A stretch of DNA of 64,000 nt. Source: Candidatus Accumulibacter cognatus. GTDB lineage: Bacteria; Pseudomonadota; Gammaproteobacteria; Burkholderiales; Rhodocyclaceae. The translations under genes were made by a program, and so were the position numbers. How positions within the stretch are numbered: the stretch's first letter is position 1; the number at the start of each line of letters is the position of its first letter. Where the stretch lies: contig CP058708.1 in assembly GCA_013414765.1 (NCBI GenBank), forward strand, positions 3,405,553 to 3,469,552, read 5' to 3'. Below are positions 6,967 to 16,666 of this stretch, in pieces. Under the pieces are notes generated by a model, which was not told the origin of the DNA, did not search any database, and saw only the letters and a list, made by a program, of their open reading frames with translations.

Positions 6967-9900
6967 CTACCCGATCCCGCGCCGCAGCCGCCCCTCCTGG
7001 ACCAGCGCATAAATTGCCGGAATCACCGCCAGCGTCAGCACGGTCGACGAAATCATCCCCCCGACCATCGGCGCGGCGATGCGGCTCATCACCTCGGAAC
7101 CGGTGCCGGTGCCCCATAGAATCGGCAGCAAGCCGGCCATGATCGCGACGACGGTCATCATCTTCGGCCGCACCCGTTCGACGGCGCCTTCCATCACCGC
7201 CGCGTAGAGGTCGGCGACCCCAGGTTCCCGCCCGGCGGCGCGGCAGGTCTCCCTGACCGCTTGCCAGGCATGGTCGAGATAGATCAGCATCACCACGCCC
7301 GTCTCCGCCGCGACGCCGGCCAGCGCGATGAAGCCGACGGCAACCGCGACCGACAGGTGGTAATCGAGCCCCCACATCAGCCAGACGCCGCCGACCAGCG
7401 CGAACGGCACCGACAGCAGGACGATCAGCGTTTCGGTCAGGCGCCTGAAGTTGAGGTAGAGCAGCAGGAAGATCAGCAGCAGCGTCAGCGGGATGACGAT
7501 CTTCATCTTCTCGAGGGCGCGCTCCATGTACTCGAACTGGCCGCTCCAGGTGATGTAGGTGCCGGGCGGGAACCTGACCTGTTCCGCCACTGCTTTCTTG
7601 GCGTCGGCGACGTAACCGCCGATGTCGCGGTCGCGGATGTCGACGAAGATATACGCCGAGAGGAGGGCGTTCTCGGTGCGGATCGCCGGCGCGCCTTTCG
7701 TCACCTCGACGCGGGCCACCTGGCCGAGCGGCACCATGGCGCCGTCCATCGTCGGCACCAGTACGGCCCGCGCGATCTGCTGCGGATCGGAACGCAGTTC
7801 GCGCGGGTAGCGAACGCCGACGCCGAAGCGTTCGCGCCCCTCGACGGTGGTGGTCACCATCTCGCCGCCGAGCGCCGTGCCGATGACCTCCTGCAGGTCG
7901 CCGACCGCCAGACCATAACGCGCCAGTTGCTGCCGGTCGGGCTCGATGTTGAGGTAGAAGCCGCCGGTGATGCGCTCGGCAAAGGCGCTGGTCGTTCCGG
8001 GCACGGCTTTGACGACCGTCTCGATGGCCTTGGCGAGCTTTTCCATCTCGTCGAGATCCTGGCCGAAGACCTTGATGCCGATCGGCGTGCGAATGCCGGT
8101 GGACAGCATGTCGATGCGCGCCTTGATCGGCATCGTCCAGGCGTTGGCGACGCCGGGGAACTGCAGGGCCCGGTCGAGTTCGGCGATCAGCTGGTCGGTG
8201 GTCATGCCGGGGCGCCATTCGGATTCCGGCTTGAGGTTGATCACCGTCTCGAACATCTCGGTCGGCGCCGGATCGGTTGCCGTGTTGGCGCGCCCGGCCT
8301 TGCCGAAGACCGACTCGACCTCGGGGAAGCTCTTGATGATCTTGTTCTGGGTCTGCAGCAGCTCGGCCGCCTTGGTGATCGACATTCCCGGCAGCGAAGT
8401 CGGCATGTAGAACAGCGTGCCTTCGTTGAGCGTCGGCATGAACTCGGAACCGAGCCTGGCAGCCGGGTAGATCGAAATGCCGAGGACCAGCAGCGCGGCC
8501 AGGATGGTCAGCTTCTTCCAGCGCATGACGCCGGCGATGATCGGCCGGTAGCCCCAGATCAGCGCGCGGTTCACCGGATTTCTCGCTTCCGGCAGGATCC
8601 GGCCGCGGATCAGCCCGAGCATCAGCACCGGCACCAGGGTCACCGACAGGATCGCCGCGCCGGCCATGGCAAAGGTCTTGGTGAAGGCGAGTGGCGAGAA
8701 CAGCCGCCCCTCCTGGCCTTCCAGGCTGAAGACCGGCAGGAAGGAGACGGTGATGATCAGCAGCGAGAAGAACAGCGCCGGTCCCACTTCCTGGCACGCC
8801 AGCAGCATGGCGGCGGCGCGATCCTGCCGGGAATGCTGCGGGGGCAGCCGCTCCAGGTGCTTATGGGCGTTCTCGATCATGACGATGGCGGCGTCGATCA
8901 TCGCCCCGATGGCGATGGCGATGCCGCCGAGGCTCATCAGATTGGAGTTCATGCCGAGCAGGCGCATGGCGATGAAGGCGATCAGCACGCCGACCGGCAG
9001 CATCAGGATCGCCACCAGCGCGCTGCGCACATGCAGCAGGAAAACGATGCAGACCAGCGCAACGATCAGCGATTCCTCGATCAGCGTTCTCTGGAGGGTG
9101 GCGATGGCGCGGTGGATCAGTTCGGAGCGGTCGTAGACGGTTTGTACCGTCACCCCTTCGGGCAGGCCGGAGCCGAGTTCGGCGATCCTGGTTTTCAGGT
9201 TGTGGATCACTTCGAGGGCATTCTGGCCGTAGCGCGCCATGGCGATGCCGGAGACCACCTCGCCTTCGCCATCGAGTTCGGTCAGGCCGCGCCGCTCGTC
9301 GGGCGCCAGTTCGACACGCGCGATGTCGCGGATCAGCACCGGCGTTCCCTGGTCGCTCTTGACCACCAGCGCTTCGAGGTCGCCGATGCCGCGCAGGTAG
9401 CCCCTGCCGCGCACCATGTACTCGGTTTCGGCCATTTCGACGACGCGGCCGCCGACGTCGCGGTTGGAATCGCGGATGACCTGCACGACCTTCCGCAGCG
9501 GCACGCCGTAAGCGCGCAGCTTGACCGGATCGACCGTCACCTGGTAGGTCTGGACGAAACCGCCGATCGACGCAACTTCGGCGACGCCATGCGCCTTGCT
9601 GAGCTGGTAGCGCAGATACCAGTCCTGGATGCTGCGCAACTCGGCGAGGCTCCGGTCTTTGCCGAGCAGCGCGTACTGATAGACCCAGCCGACGCCGGTC
9701 GCGTCCGGGCCGATCTGCGGCGTTACCCCTCTGGGCATGCGGCTGGACGCGAAGTTGAGATATTCGAGCACGCGTGAGCGCGCCCAGTAGATGTCGGTGC
9801 CGTCCTCGAAGATGAGGTACACGAAGGACGCACCGAAGAACGAGAAGCCGCGCACGACCTTTGCTTTCGGCACCGACAGCATCGCCGTGGTCAGCGGATA

Positions 9901-10098
9901 GGTGACCTGGTCTTCGACCACCTGCGGCGCCTGGCCGGGGTATTCGGTGTAGACGATGACCTGCACGTCCGAGAGGTCGGGCAGTGCGTCGAGCGGCGTC
10001 CTGAGGATGGCGACGATGCCGCCGACGATGACGAACAGGGTGGCCAGCAGAACCAGGAAACGGTTCCTGCTCGACCAGTCGATGAGTTTGGCCAGCAT
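6967..10098 (-). CDS. cusA: CusA/SilA-type heavy-metal efflux RND pump, inner-membrane subunit
   Basis: A full-length (1043 residues) resistance-nodulation-division transporter that drives Cu(I)/Ag(I) export with the proton gradient. The signature GAMIDAAIVMIENAHK (about residue 400) in the fourth membrane segment is the Cu/Ag (HME4) type, as opposed to the DFG type of CzcA. The three methionines of the CusA metal path are present in their usual settings: LFYMPTSLPG, TDPAPTEMFE and RIDMLSTGIR. The protein begins MLAKLIDWSSRNRFLVLL with the first membrane segment and ends just after the twelfth. It is the last gene of cusC-cusB-cusA, 24 bases after cusB. The long open frames antisense to it are composition artefacts. 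Confidence 0.96.
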   Translation of the reverse strand: MLAKLIDWSSRNRFLVLLATLFVIVGGIVAILRTPLDALPDLSDVQVIVYTEYPGQAPQVVEDQVTYPLTTAMLSVPKAKVVRGFSFFGASFVYLIFEDGTDIYWARSRVLEYLNFASSRMPRGVTPQIGPDATGVGWVYQYALLGKDRSLAELRSIQDWYLRYQLSKAHGVAEVASIGGFVQTYQVTVDPVKLRAYGVPLRKVVQVIRDSNRDVGGRVVEMAETEYMVRGRGYLRGIGDLEALVVKSDQGTPVLIRDIARVELAPDERRGLTELDGEGEVVSGIAMARYGQNALEVIHNLKTRIAELGSGLPEGVTVQTVYDRSELIHRAIATLQRTLIEESLIVALVCIVFLLHVRSALVAILMLPVGVLIAFIAMRLLGMNSNLMSLGGIAIAIGAMIDAAIVMIENAHKHLERLPPQHSRQDRAAAMLLACQEVGPALFFSLLIITVSFLPVFSLEGQEGRLFSPLAFTKTFAMAGAAILSVTLVPVLMLGLIRGRILPEARNPVNRALIWGYRPIIAGVMRWKKLTILAALLVLGISIYPAARLGSEFMPTLNEGTLFYMPTSLPGMSITKAAELLQTQNKIIKSFPEVESVFGKAGRANTATDPAPTEMFETVINLKPESEWRPGMTTDQLIAELDRALQFPGVANAWTMPIKARIDMLSTGIRTPIGIKVFGQDLDEMEKLAKAIETVVKAVPGTTSAFAERITGGFYLNIEPDRQQLARYGLAVGDLQEVIGTALGGEMVTTTVEGRERFGVGVRYPRELRSDPQQIARAVLVPTMDGAMVPLGQVARVEVTKGAPAIRTENALLSAYIFVDIRDRDIGGYVADAKKAVAEQVRFPPGTYITWSGQFEYMERALEKMKIVIPLTLLLIFLLLYLNFRRLTETLIVLLSVPFALVGGVWLMWGLDYHLSVAVAVGFIALAGVAAETGVVMLIYLDHAWQAVRETCRAAGREPGVADLYAAVMEGAVERVRPKMMTVVAIMAGLLPILWGTGTGSEVMSRIAAPMVGGMISSTVLTLAVIPAIYALVQEGRLRRGIG

Positions 10099-10122
10099 GG
10101 CGAAGGGCTCCGTGGGTTGCCG

Positions 10123-11766
10123 TCAGTGGCCGGCGTGCGCCGCGTGCGGATTGGCCTGCGCCGCGGTTCCGGTTCTGGCCTCGGGCCTGATTGCCGACTC
10201 GACCGCCGGCTTGACCGAAGTGATCACCCATTCTCCCGGTCCGCGCTCGACGAACTCGAAGGAGATCATCGCTCCGGGCTTCAGATCCTTGCGCAGCGAT
10301 TCGTTGGCAAGCTGGAACTGCATGGTCATCGGCGGCCATTTGAGGCTTTCGACCGGGCCATGACGGATGCGCAGCGCGGAGCTGCCCGCTTCGATGGACT
10401 CGACCTGGCCTTCCGCCCGGTGTCCCGTGTTTGCCGGAGCCATCCTGGCCGTGGATTCGCCGGCCGGGGGCTGTGCCTGGGCAAAACCGCCGACAGCCGC
10501 CTTGAGGTTGCTTTCAGCGTCGATCAGGAAGTTGGCGGCGACCACCACCTGCTCGCCGGCGCGCACCCCGTCGCGCACCTCGACCTGGTCATCGCTGCGC
10601 GCACCGAGCCTCACCTCGCGCGGCGCGAAGCGACCCTCAGCAAGCTGCACCAGAACGATCTGGCGCGTGCCGCTGTCGATCACCGCCGAGACCGGTACGG
10701 TCAGCACCTGGCCCCTGGCGGCCACCGCCAGCTCGACCTGGGCGAACATGCCGGGTTTGAGCAGCATGCCCGGATTGCTCAGCTCGACGCGGACCGGAAT
10801 GCTGCGGGTTTCCGCCTTGAGCGTCGGATAGATATAGCGGATGGTCCCCTCGAAAACCTGCTCCGGGTAGGCGTTGACCTTGATCCTGGCCGGCGCACCG
10901 GTTTGCACCAGCCCGATGTCCTGCTCGAAGACCTCGGCGATCACCCAGACCGTAGACAGATCGGCCACCTGATAGAGCGTTTCGCCGGGCATGAAACGCA
11001 TGCCCTGCACGGCTTTCTTCTCGGTCACGACGCCGGCAACCGGCGAGCGGAAGCTGAGCGTGCGCCGGGCGTCTCCCGAGCTGGCCAGGGCCTTGAGCTG
11101 CTCGTCGGAGATGTCCCAGTTTTTCAGGCGCGTGAGGCTCGCCGCAGCCAGTTGCTGCATGTCGCTGCCGCCGCGGGTTTCGCTGCCGGCCGGGCGCAGC
11201 GATTCCGCCGCCTGCGTGGCGAGCACGTATTCGCGTTGGGCAGAGACCAGTTCCGGGCTGTAGGCTTCAAACAGCACCTGGCCCTTGCCGACCATCTGAC
11301 CGGTCACATTGACCTGCAGGCGCTCGACGTAGCCCTCGAACTTGGGGGCGATCGCATACTGGCGGCCTTCGTCGGGCTCGATGCGACCGACCGCGCGCAC
11401 GATCCGGTCGAGCGAGCGCAGGCGGACGGTCTCGGTTCTGACGCCGAGCTTCTGAACCTTTTCGGTGCTGATCCTGAGCTGCTTCACTGCGCCCGCCTCC
11501 TCGTCGGCTTCGTCCGCATAGACCGGAACGTAGTCCATTCCCATGGAGTCTTTCTTCGGGGTCGGCGAGGTGTCGGGCAGACCCATGGGGTTGCGGTAAT
11601 AGAGGATCTTGCGTTCCTTTGCCGCCGGGTCGCCGGCAGGGGCGGCCGTCTGGCGAGTGGCTTCCGGATGGCCGGGGGGATTCCGCGTGCCGGCCCAATA
11701 GCCCGCAGCGGCTGCCAGCGCGGCGACCGCCAAAGCGCCGGCGGCAATGCGCGCGCCCTGCTTCAT
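10123..11766 (-). CDS. cusB: CusB-type periplasmic adaptor with fused CusF metallochaperone domain
   Basis: The membrane-fusion subunit (547 residues) linking CusA to the outer-membrane channel. In order: an N-terminal membrane anchor (residues 6-24); a heavy-metal-binding YHS-like segment, ILYYRNPMGLPDTSPTPKKD followed by SMGMDYVPVY (about 55-85); alpha-hairpin, lipoyl-like and beta-barrel regions (about 110-430); then a CusF-like domain (about 450-525) containing RIRHGPVESLKWPPMTM, which carries the His, Trp and two Met of the CusF Cu(I)/Ag(I) site. The tail ends HAAHAGH. In E. coli CusF is a separate protein, so this is a fusion. The start overlaps the end of cusC by four bases (ATGA), indicating translational coupling. 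Confidence 0.95.
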   Translation of the reverse strand: MKQGARIAAGALAVAALAAAAGYWAGTRNPPGHPEATRQTAAPAGDPAAKERKILYYRNPMGLPDTSPTPKKDSMGMDYVPVYADEADEEAGAVKQLRISTEKVQKLGVRTETVRLRSLDRIVRAVGRIEPDEGRQYAIAPKFEGYVERLQVNVTGQMVGKGQVLFEAYSPELVSAQREYVLATQAAESLRPAGSETRGGSDMQQLAAASLTRLKNWDISDEQLKALASSGDARRTLSFRSPVAGVVTEKKAVQGMRFMPGETLYQVADLSTVWVIAEVFEQDIGLVQTGAPARIKVNAYPEQVFEGTIRYIYPTLKAETRSIPVRVELSNPGMLLKPGMFAQVELAVAARGQVLTVPVSAVIDSGTRQIVLVQLAEGRFAPREVRLGARSDDQVEVRDGVRAGEQVVVAANFLIDAESNLKAAVGGFAQAQPPAGESTARMAPANTGHRAEGQVESIEAGSSALRIRHGPVESLKWPPMTMQFQLANESLRKDLKPGAMISFEFVERGPGEWVITSVKPAVESAIRPEARTGTAAQANPHAAHAGH

Positions 11767-13016
11767 AGATCTTCTCCCAGGAGACGTTCAATTTCCGCAA
11801 GGCGCGCCTGTCCTTCGGCCTGCGCCCTGATCTGGTCCTGTCTGGCCTGCCGAATCTGCCGCTGCGCATCGAGCAGCATCGCGAAATCGAGCTTGCCGTT
11901 CTCGTAGCCGGCGAGCGCAGCCCGGAAGGTCAGCTCGGCCTCGGGCAGCAGGTCATAGGTGGCCAGGGCTTCGCTCCGGCGCGCGCCGTCGATGGCGGCC
12001 AGATTCTCTGCCAGGTCGGCAAGCACCTGGTAAGTGCTCGCTTCCCGGCGCGCGCGCGCCGCCGACAGCATCGCCTCCGATTCGCGTTCCTGTGCGCGTC
12101 GCGAGGATTGCTGCAGCGGAATGTTCATTTCGATCATCACATCCCATTCCCGGATCGCACTCTGATACTGGATCGGTCCGGCGCTGAGGGTGAAATCCGG
12201 GTAGCGGTTCTTGTAGGTGAGTTCCCGGTTCTTTTCCGCTGCCTGGAGTTTGCCGTCTTCGGCCGCCAGCAGCGGATTACGGACGCGGACACGTTCTTCG
12301 AGCGTGGCGTAATCGAGCCGCGCCGGTGGCGGTAGCGGGCGCAGCTTCTCCGGTGCGGCCAGCGGTGCTGCCGCGGGCCGGGCGAGCAAGGCGTTCAGGC
12401 GCGTGCGCAGGTGGTGGTGCTCGGTTTCCAGGGCCACCAGTTCGCTGCGCAGCCTGGTCTGTTCGACCTGTGCACGAATGAGGTCCTGCAGGGTCGCCAG
12501 ACCGTTTGCGTAGCGCGTCTGGACGATTTTTTCGAGGCGTCGCATCAGGTCGAGGATTTCCTGCGTCAGGCGCTCATTGCGCTGAACGGAGTACCACTGG
12601 GCGTAGGTCGTCTTGATCCTGGCCGCGATTTCCGACCAGGTGCCCAAGGCGCGTCCCCTGGCACTCGTCGCTTCGAATTCCGCCACCTCGCGTTTCAGGT
12701 CGCGTTTGCCGAACCAGGGAAGATCCTGCGACAGCAGGTACTTCGTGCTGCCGACGCGGCTCGGGGAGAGCGTCGGGTTCTGCTCGCCGGAGTGGGTGAT
12801 GTCCCGCAATTCCATCCTGAACTTCGGGTCGGGCAGGGCGCCTGCCGGCGTGACCCGTTCCGCCGCCGCGTCCGCTTCCGCCTGCATGGCCGCGTATTCG
12901 GGATTGCGAACTTTGGCGAATTCGAGCAGGCTCTCGACCGTGCGGCCGATGGCGACCTCCTGCGACAGGACCGGCGTCGCCAGGCCCAGCATCAGGCAGC
13001 AGGCGAATGTCCTCAT
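11763..13016 (-). CDS. cusC: CusC/TolC-family outer-membrane efflux channel
   Basis: Outer-membrane factor of the copper/silver pump, 417 residues from the chosen start. The signal peptide is MRTFACCLMLGLATPVLSQE, and two long repeated helical regions of the OEP (outer membrane efflux protein) family follow (about residues 40-210 and 230-415). I chose the ATG at 13016 because GAGGAGG lies seven bases upstream; an upstream ATG at 13034 and the frame to 13082 lack such a site. The channel docks on CusA/CusB to move metal ions across the outer membrane. First gene of the operon, diverging from cusR. Confidence 0.92.
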   Translation of the reverse strand: MRTFACCLMLGLATPVLSQEVAIGRTVESLLEFAKVRNPEYAAMQAEADAAAERVTPAGALPDPKFRMELRDITHSGEQNPTLSPSRVGSTKYLLSQDLPWFGKRDLKREVAEFEATSARGRALGTWSEIAARIKTTYAQWYSVQRNERLTQEILDLMRRLEKIVQTRYANGLATLQDLIRAQVEQTRLRSELVALETEHHHLRTRLNALLARPAAAPLAAPEKLRPLPPPARLDYATLEERVRVRNPLLAAEDGKLQAAEKNRELTYKNRYPDFTLSAGPIQYQSAIREWDVMIEMNIPLQQSSRRAQERESEAMLSAARARREASTYQVLADLAENLAAIDGARRSEALATYDLLPEAELTFRAALAGYENGKLDFAMLLDAQRQIRQARQDQIRAQAEGQARLAEIERLLGEDL

Positions 13017-13209
13017 GGATTTGCCTCCTCGCATGCCGTCTCCCAATTCTTGAATGGTTCCTGTCGATGATGCCGTGTCCATCGGATGATCACGCTTGTC
13101 CTGGCCCCCGGTCGCAGCCGGTTTCTCCGGTGGGCTCCCGGCAAAGCCCCCGCTTGCCAGGCGCGTGGCGCAGTATAAGCAAGCCTTCCCAACCGGACGC
13201 TGACGCGCA

Positions 13210-13227
13210 GATTACATTTCGGTAATC
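13210..13227. promoter_or_regulatory. Candidate CusR/CopR operator
   Basis: GATTACATTTCGGTAATC is a perfect inverted repeat of 6-bp arms with a 6-bp spacer, in the intergenic region between cusC and cusR. Its position and form fit an OmpR-type regulator controlling both divergent units. No other palindrome in this gap is as clear. It is inferred from symmetry and location only. Confidence 0.5.
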
Positions 13228-13293
13228 TTCGACGAAAGGCTGATCATACGGCACAAAATGCGCCATGGGCAGGGAGGGTAATGGAGAACGACG

Positions 13294-13971
13294 ATGAAAA
13301 TCCTGGTCATCGAAGACGAACCGAAAACGGGGACTTACCTCAAACAGGGATTGCTCGAGGCGGGTTTCGTGGCTGATCTGGTGAGCAACGGGCTGGACGG
13401 CCTGCACTTCGCGTTGACCGAAGCCTATGACCTGGTGATTCTCGATGTCATGCTGCCGGGAATCGACGGCTGGCAAATCCTGCAGGGCATCCGCAGGGCG
13501 GGCAAGGACATGCCGGTCCTTTTCCTGAGCGCCCGCGACGCGGTGGATGATCGGGTCAAGGGATTGGAACTCGGCGCAGACGACTATCTGGTCAAGCCGT
13601 TCGCCTTTGCCGAGTTGCTTGCCCGCGTCCGCACGCTGTTGCGCCGAGGCGGCAAGGTCCGGGAATCGGGGTTCTTGCGCGCGGCGGATCTGGAACTCGA
13701 TCTGCAGCGCCGACGCGTCACCCGATCGGGCCGGCGAATCGATCTGACGGCCAAGGAGTTTGCCTTGCTGGAGTTGCTGCTGCGGCGGCAGGGTGAAGTC
13801 CTGCCCCGTTCGCTGATCGCCTCGCAAGTCTGGAACATGAATTTCGACAGCGACACCAATGTGATCGAGGTGGCGATCAAGCGCCTGCGGCTCAAGGTGG
13901 ACGAGGGATTCGACGACAAACTGATCCGCACGGTGCGCGGCATGGGCTACGTACTGGAAAGCGGCGAGTGA
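13294..13971 (+). CDS. cusR: Heavy-metal response regulator CusR
   Basis: An OmpR/PhoB-type response regulator, 225 residues. The receiver domain (1-120) has the acidic pocket EDE near residue 10, the phospho-acceptor aspartate in [13 protein letters not shown] (about 51) and the conserved lysine in [10 protein letters not shown]. The winged-helix DNA-binding domain covers about 130-222 ([20 protein letters not shown] ... [14 protein letters not shown]). It lies directly upstream of a cognate kinase gene, with a GTGA overlap, and divergently from the cusCBA pump genes. Within this family such regulators activate the pump operon on Cu(I)/Ag(I) stress. Metal specificity is inferred from the neighbouring pump. 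Confidence 0.93.
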   Translation: MKILVIEDEPKTGTYLKQGLLEAGFVADLVSNGLDGLHFALTEAYDLVILDVMLPGIDGWQILQGIRRAGKDMPVLFLSARDAVDDRVKGLELGADDYLVKPFAFAELLARVRTLLRRGGKVRESGFLRAADLELDLQRRRVTRSGRRIDLTAKEFALLELLLRRQGEVLPRSLIASQVWNMNFDSDTNVIEVAIKRLRLKVDEGFDDKLIRTVRGMGYVLESGE

Positions 13972-15362
13972 GGCCAGTCCGGCGGCAATCGATCAGCTTC
14001 CGGCTGACCCTGCTGTTCGCCTCGGCGTCCACCCTGGTCTTGCTGCTCCTCGGCGTGCTCATTGCCAACCTGGTCGAACGACATTTCGAGGAACTGGACA
14101 TGGAGATTCTGACCGGGAAGTTGCAACTGGCCCGGCACGCCCTCGAGAAGGTTCGCTCCACGGCCGACCTCGAAGCCATGCCGCGGCAGCTCGAGGATTC
14201 CCTGGTCGGCCACCCTGGGCTCGCCGTGGTCGTCGTCGCGCCAGACGGCCAAACGCTGTTCGCCACGACTGGCGCCGAGTTTCCGGGCACTCTTCTGGAC
14301 CGGGGCGTCGAGCCTGCTTCCCGGCATCCGGTTCATTGGAAGACTCGCGACCAGCAGCCTCTGCGCGGCATCTCCGGTCTTGCCCGGACGAGCATCGAGG
14401 GCGCACCGCCGGCACTCGTGGCCGTGGCGACCGGGATCTCGCACCATGAGCACTTCATGAGCGACTTCAGGACCACCCTGTGGTCGTTCATGGTGATGGC
14501 CGCCTTGTCGATCGGGCTCCTCGGCTGGATCGCGGTGCGCCGGGGGCTGGCACCCTTGCAGACGATCAAGCGCGAGGCGGCGGCGATCACCGCGCAGCGG
14601 CTGAATGCCCGCTTGCCGGTCGATTCCGTTCCGGTCGAACTGATTGCCCTGGCCCGGACGTTGAACGACATGCTGGCACGCCTGGAGGAGTCCTTCCGGC
14701 GCCTCTCGGATTTTTCTTCCTACCTGGCGCACGAACTGCGGACACCGGTCAGCAACCTGCTGACCCAGACCCAGGTGATGCTTTCCAGGACCCGGACAGC
14801 CGAACAATACCAGGAGGTTCTGGCCTCGAACGCCGAGGAACTCGAACGCCTGTCGCGAATGATTTCGGACATGCTCTTTCTGGCCAAGGCCGAAAACCAG
14901 CTGGTCATTCCGCACCGGGAAGCCGTCGATCTGCGCGCGGAAGTGAACGGGCTGTTTGAATTCTACGAGGCTTTCGCCGAGGAGAAGAACGTGTCCCTGT
15001 CCTGCTCGGGCAGCGCCGTCGTTTCGGGCGACCGGCTGATGTTGCGCCGGGCCATCAACAATCTGCTCTCGAACGCGATGCGACATACGCCCTCCGGAGG
15101 AGGGATGGCCGTGCATCTGGAGCAAACCGGCGAAAACTGGGTACGGCTGTCGGTCGAGAACACCGGCGAGACGATTGCCGCCGAGCACTTGCCGCGACTG
15201 TTCGAACCTTTCTACCGTGCGGATTCCTCCCGGCAACGCTTCAGCGACGGCGCCGGGCTGGGCCTGGCGATTACCCGTTCGATCCTGCGTGCCCACGGGG
15301 GCAGTGTCGAAGCCCGCTCCAGCCACGGCGTGACGGTGTTTCGGCTGAACATTCCGGCTTGA
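13968..15362 (+). CDS. cusS: Heavy-metal sensor histidine kinase CusS
   Basis: Membrane-bound sensor kinase of 464 residues. The first membrane segment is at about residues 12-32, a periplasmic sensor region follows to about 165, and the second membrane segment ([17 protein letters not shown]) is at about 170-186. Then come a HAMP linker, the H-box [14 protein letters not shown] with the phosphorylated histidine, the N-box [16 protein letters not shown], and the G-box [12 protein letters not shown]. Translation starts at GTG 13968, whose bases overlap the stop codon of cusR. The periplasmic part should sense Cu(I)/Ag(I), as in the CusS/CopS family; no His-rich cluster is obvious there, so the ligand is inferred from context. 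Confidence 0.93.
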   Translation: MRPVRRQSISFRLTLLFASASTLVLLLLGVLIANLVERHFEELDMEILTGKLQLARHALEKVRSTADLEAMPRQLEDSLVGHPGLAVVVVAPDGQTLFATTGAEFPGTLLDRGVEPASRHPVHWKTRDQQPLRGISGLARTSIEGAPPALVAVATGISHHEHFMSDFRTTLWSFMVMAALSIGLLGWIAVRRGLAPLQTIKREAAAITAQRLNARLPVDSVPVELIALARTLNDMLARLEESFRRLSDFSSYLAHELRTPVSNLLTQTQVMLSRTRTAEQYQEVLASNAEELERLSRMISDMLFLAKAENQLVIPHREAVDLRAEVNGLFEFYEAFAEEKNVSLSCSGSAVVSGDRLMLRRAINNLLSNAMRHTPSGGGMAVHLEQTGENWVRLSVENTGETIAAEHLPRLFEPFYRADSSRQRFSDGAGLGLAITRSILRAHGGSVEARSSHGVTVFRLNIPA

Positions 15363-15670
15363 GCCAGAGCGATGCGCGCGGGTGTCGGCCATTCTGCGCG
15401 GGCCATCCTGTCTGGAGGCGAGGTTGCTGCCGGCAATTACGCGTGCCAGGCGGCAAGCCGGGGCGACGGGGCGTGGACGGTGCCGGAGGTGGCAAGAGGT
15501 GGCTTTCGGTCTGCTTTTCCTCTGTGCCTTGCAATAGGCGTTGCCCTTTCATGCCTGATGCCTGCGAGAGCCCCGGCAGTCGGGCGTTTTGCGGGCCTCA
15601 GGGATGTGTGCTTCCTCGTTCCGGATCCCACTGGTACCACGCCACTGCCACACGGTGTCGAGCAGTGGTC
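15363..15670. other. Intergenic stretch, no gene seen
   Basis: No convincing coding sequence. The only structure noted is an inverted repeat CCACTGC (15642-15648) / GCAGTGG (15662-15668), directly beyond the stop codon of the minus-strand ParA-like gene, which could help end its transcript. It marks the border between the cus locus and the defence island. Confidence 0.5.
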
Positions 15671-16666
15671 TCATTGTCTGGCGCCTCGGGAAAATTTCAC
15701 ACGCCTGGCGATTTCAAGAACGAGATCTCTGAAGTCGTCGTAGCACTGCTGCACGTTGGTCTGGTGCGCACCGATCGCCCCGTCCGAGGCACGCAGCGCG
15801 AACATCGGCTTGCGCGACTCCATCGCCATGGGCATCAGGCTGCGGTAATGCTTGATGCGTTGAATCTGTTGCGGGTCCGGCGTTGGCCCCGTTGGTCCGG
15901 CTTGTTCGTCAAGCACGCTTTCCCGATAGGCGTGCGGCAGCCGCGCCTGCCATTTGGCGTAGGCTTTGGTCGGTCGCCCGAGCCGCTCGGCGTGCTGCAT
16001 CAGAACATAACCGACAGCGGCCATCTCGCCGCCAGGCTGCTCGCCCAGGCTTGCCGAAGCCTTGGGCCTGGCCTGTAGCCAGGTATCGCGCCAGAGCCGG
16101 AGTGTTGGCCCGAGGTTTTTCAAACCCTGTAGCGAGAACAGATCGGGGGCGACTGGAACCACGACATGGCTTGCCGCCACCAGCGCGGCGCGATTGATCG
16201 CACCCAGATTGGGGCCGACGTCGATCAGCAGGACATCCGCCTGATGGCGCCAGGCCGCTTCTTTCATTACTCGCCAGAACGACGTGGTGACGCGAAACGC
16301 GCGCTCCCGTCCTTCCAGACAACGCGGCCACTCGGTAGAAAGATCATCCTCTATACGCGACAACGCCAGGTCCCCGACAATCAAGCCCAGCGCATCCGAC
16401 AAAGGCTCGATATGGGCGGGCCGAATGTCTCCGGTGCCGCCGAACAGGGGTTCGACCGCCCCAAACAGGGTTTCCCGATGCGCAACGTCCGGCCACAGTG
16501 CTTCCAGACGCTCTTCGTCCAGAGCCATGATCGACAGGTTTGACTGTGGATCGAGATCTACAGCCAGTACACGGTAGCCCTGCTCGGCAAGCATCCAGGC
16601 CACGTGATAGACCAGCGAGGTCTTGCCCACGCCGCCCTTGTTGTTGAAAAACGCGATGCTGATCAT
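15671..16666 (-). CDS. ParA/Soj-family (MinD-like) ATPase
   Basis: A P-loop ATPase of 331 residues. The deviant Walker A is in FFNNKGGVGKTSLVYHVAWM (about residues 6-25), the Walker A' aspartate in VDLDPQSNLSIM (about 38-50), and the Walker B-like strand in DVLLIDVGPNLGAINRAALV (about 140-160). In the ParA family such proteins move or count cargo on nucleoid DNA. No ParB gene or parS-like site is seen here, so chromosome or plasmid partition is not supported. Instead it overlaps by four bases (ATGA) the end of an AlbA_2/Schlafen-type ATPase gene, so the two are probably co-translated as a two-gene unit. The function of the pair is unknown to me; the defence-island setting suggests, but does not show, an anti-phage or anti-plasmid role. 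Confidence 0.85.
   Translation of the reverse strand: MISIAFFNNKGGVGKTSLVYHVAWMLAEQGYRVLAVDLDPQSNLSIMALDEERLEALWPDVAHRETLFGAVEPLFGGTGDIRPAHIEPLSDALGLIVGDLALSRIEDDLSTEWPRCLEGRERAFRVTTSFWRVMKEAAWRHQADVLLIDVGPNLGAINRAALVAASHVVVPVAPDLFSLQGLKNLGPTLRLWRDTWLQARPKASASLGEQPGGEMAAVGYVLMQHAERLGRPTKAYAKWQARLPHAYRESVLDEQAGPTGPTPDPQQIQRIKHYRSLMPMAMESRKPMFALRASDGAIGAHQTNVQQCYDDFRDLVLEIARRVKFSRGARQ

Noticed and set aside
6629-8797. 722-residue minus-strand open frame overlapping cusA in another frame
   Set aside because: It is an Arg/Gly/Ala-rich out-of-frame reading of cusA that runs into the Uma2 gene region.
7261-9777. 838-residue plus-strand open frame opposite cusA
   Set aside because: It is an antisense shadow of a GC-rich, full-length cusA whose motifs are intact; the translation is His/Asp/Arg/Gln-rich low-complexity sequence.
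15671-16666. Chromosome or plasmid partition locus
   Set aside because: The ParA-like gene has no parB partner or iterated parS-like sites; its partner is an AlbA_2-type ATPase.
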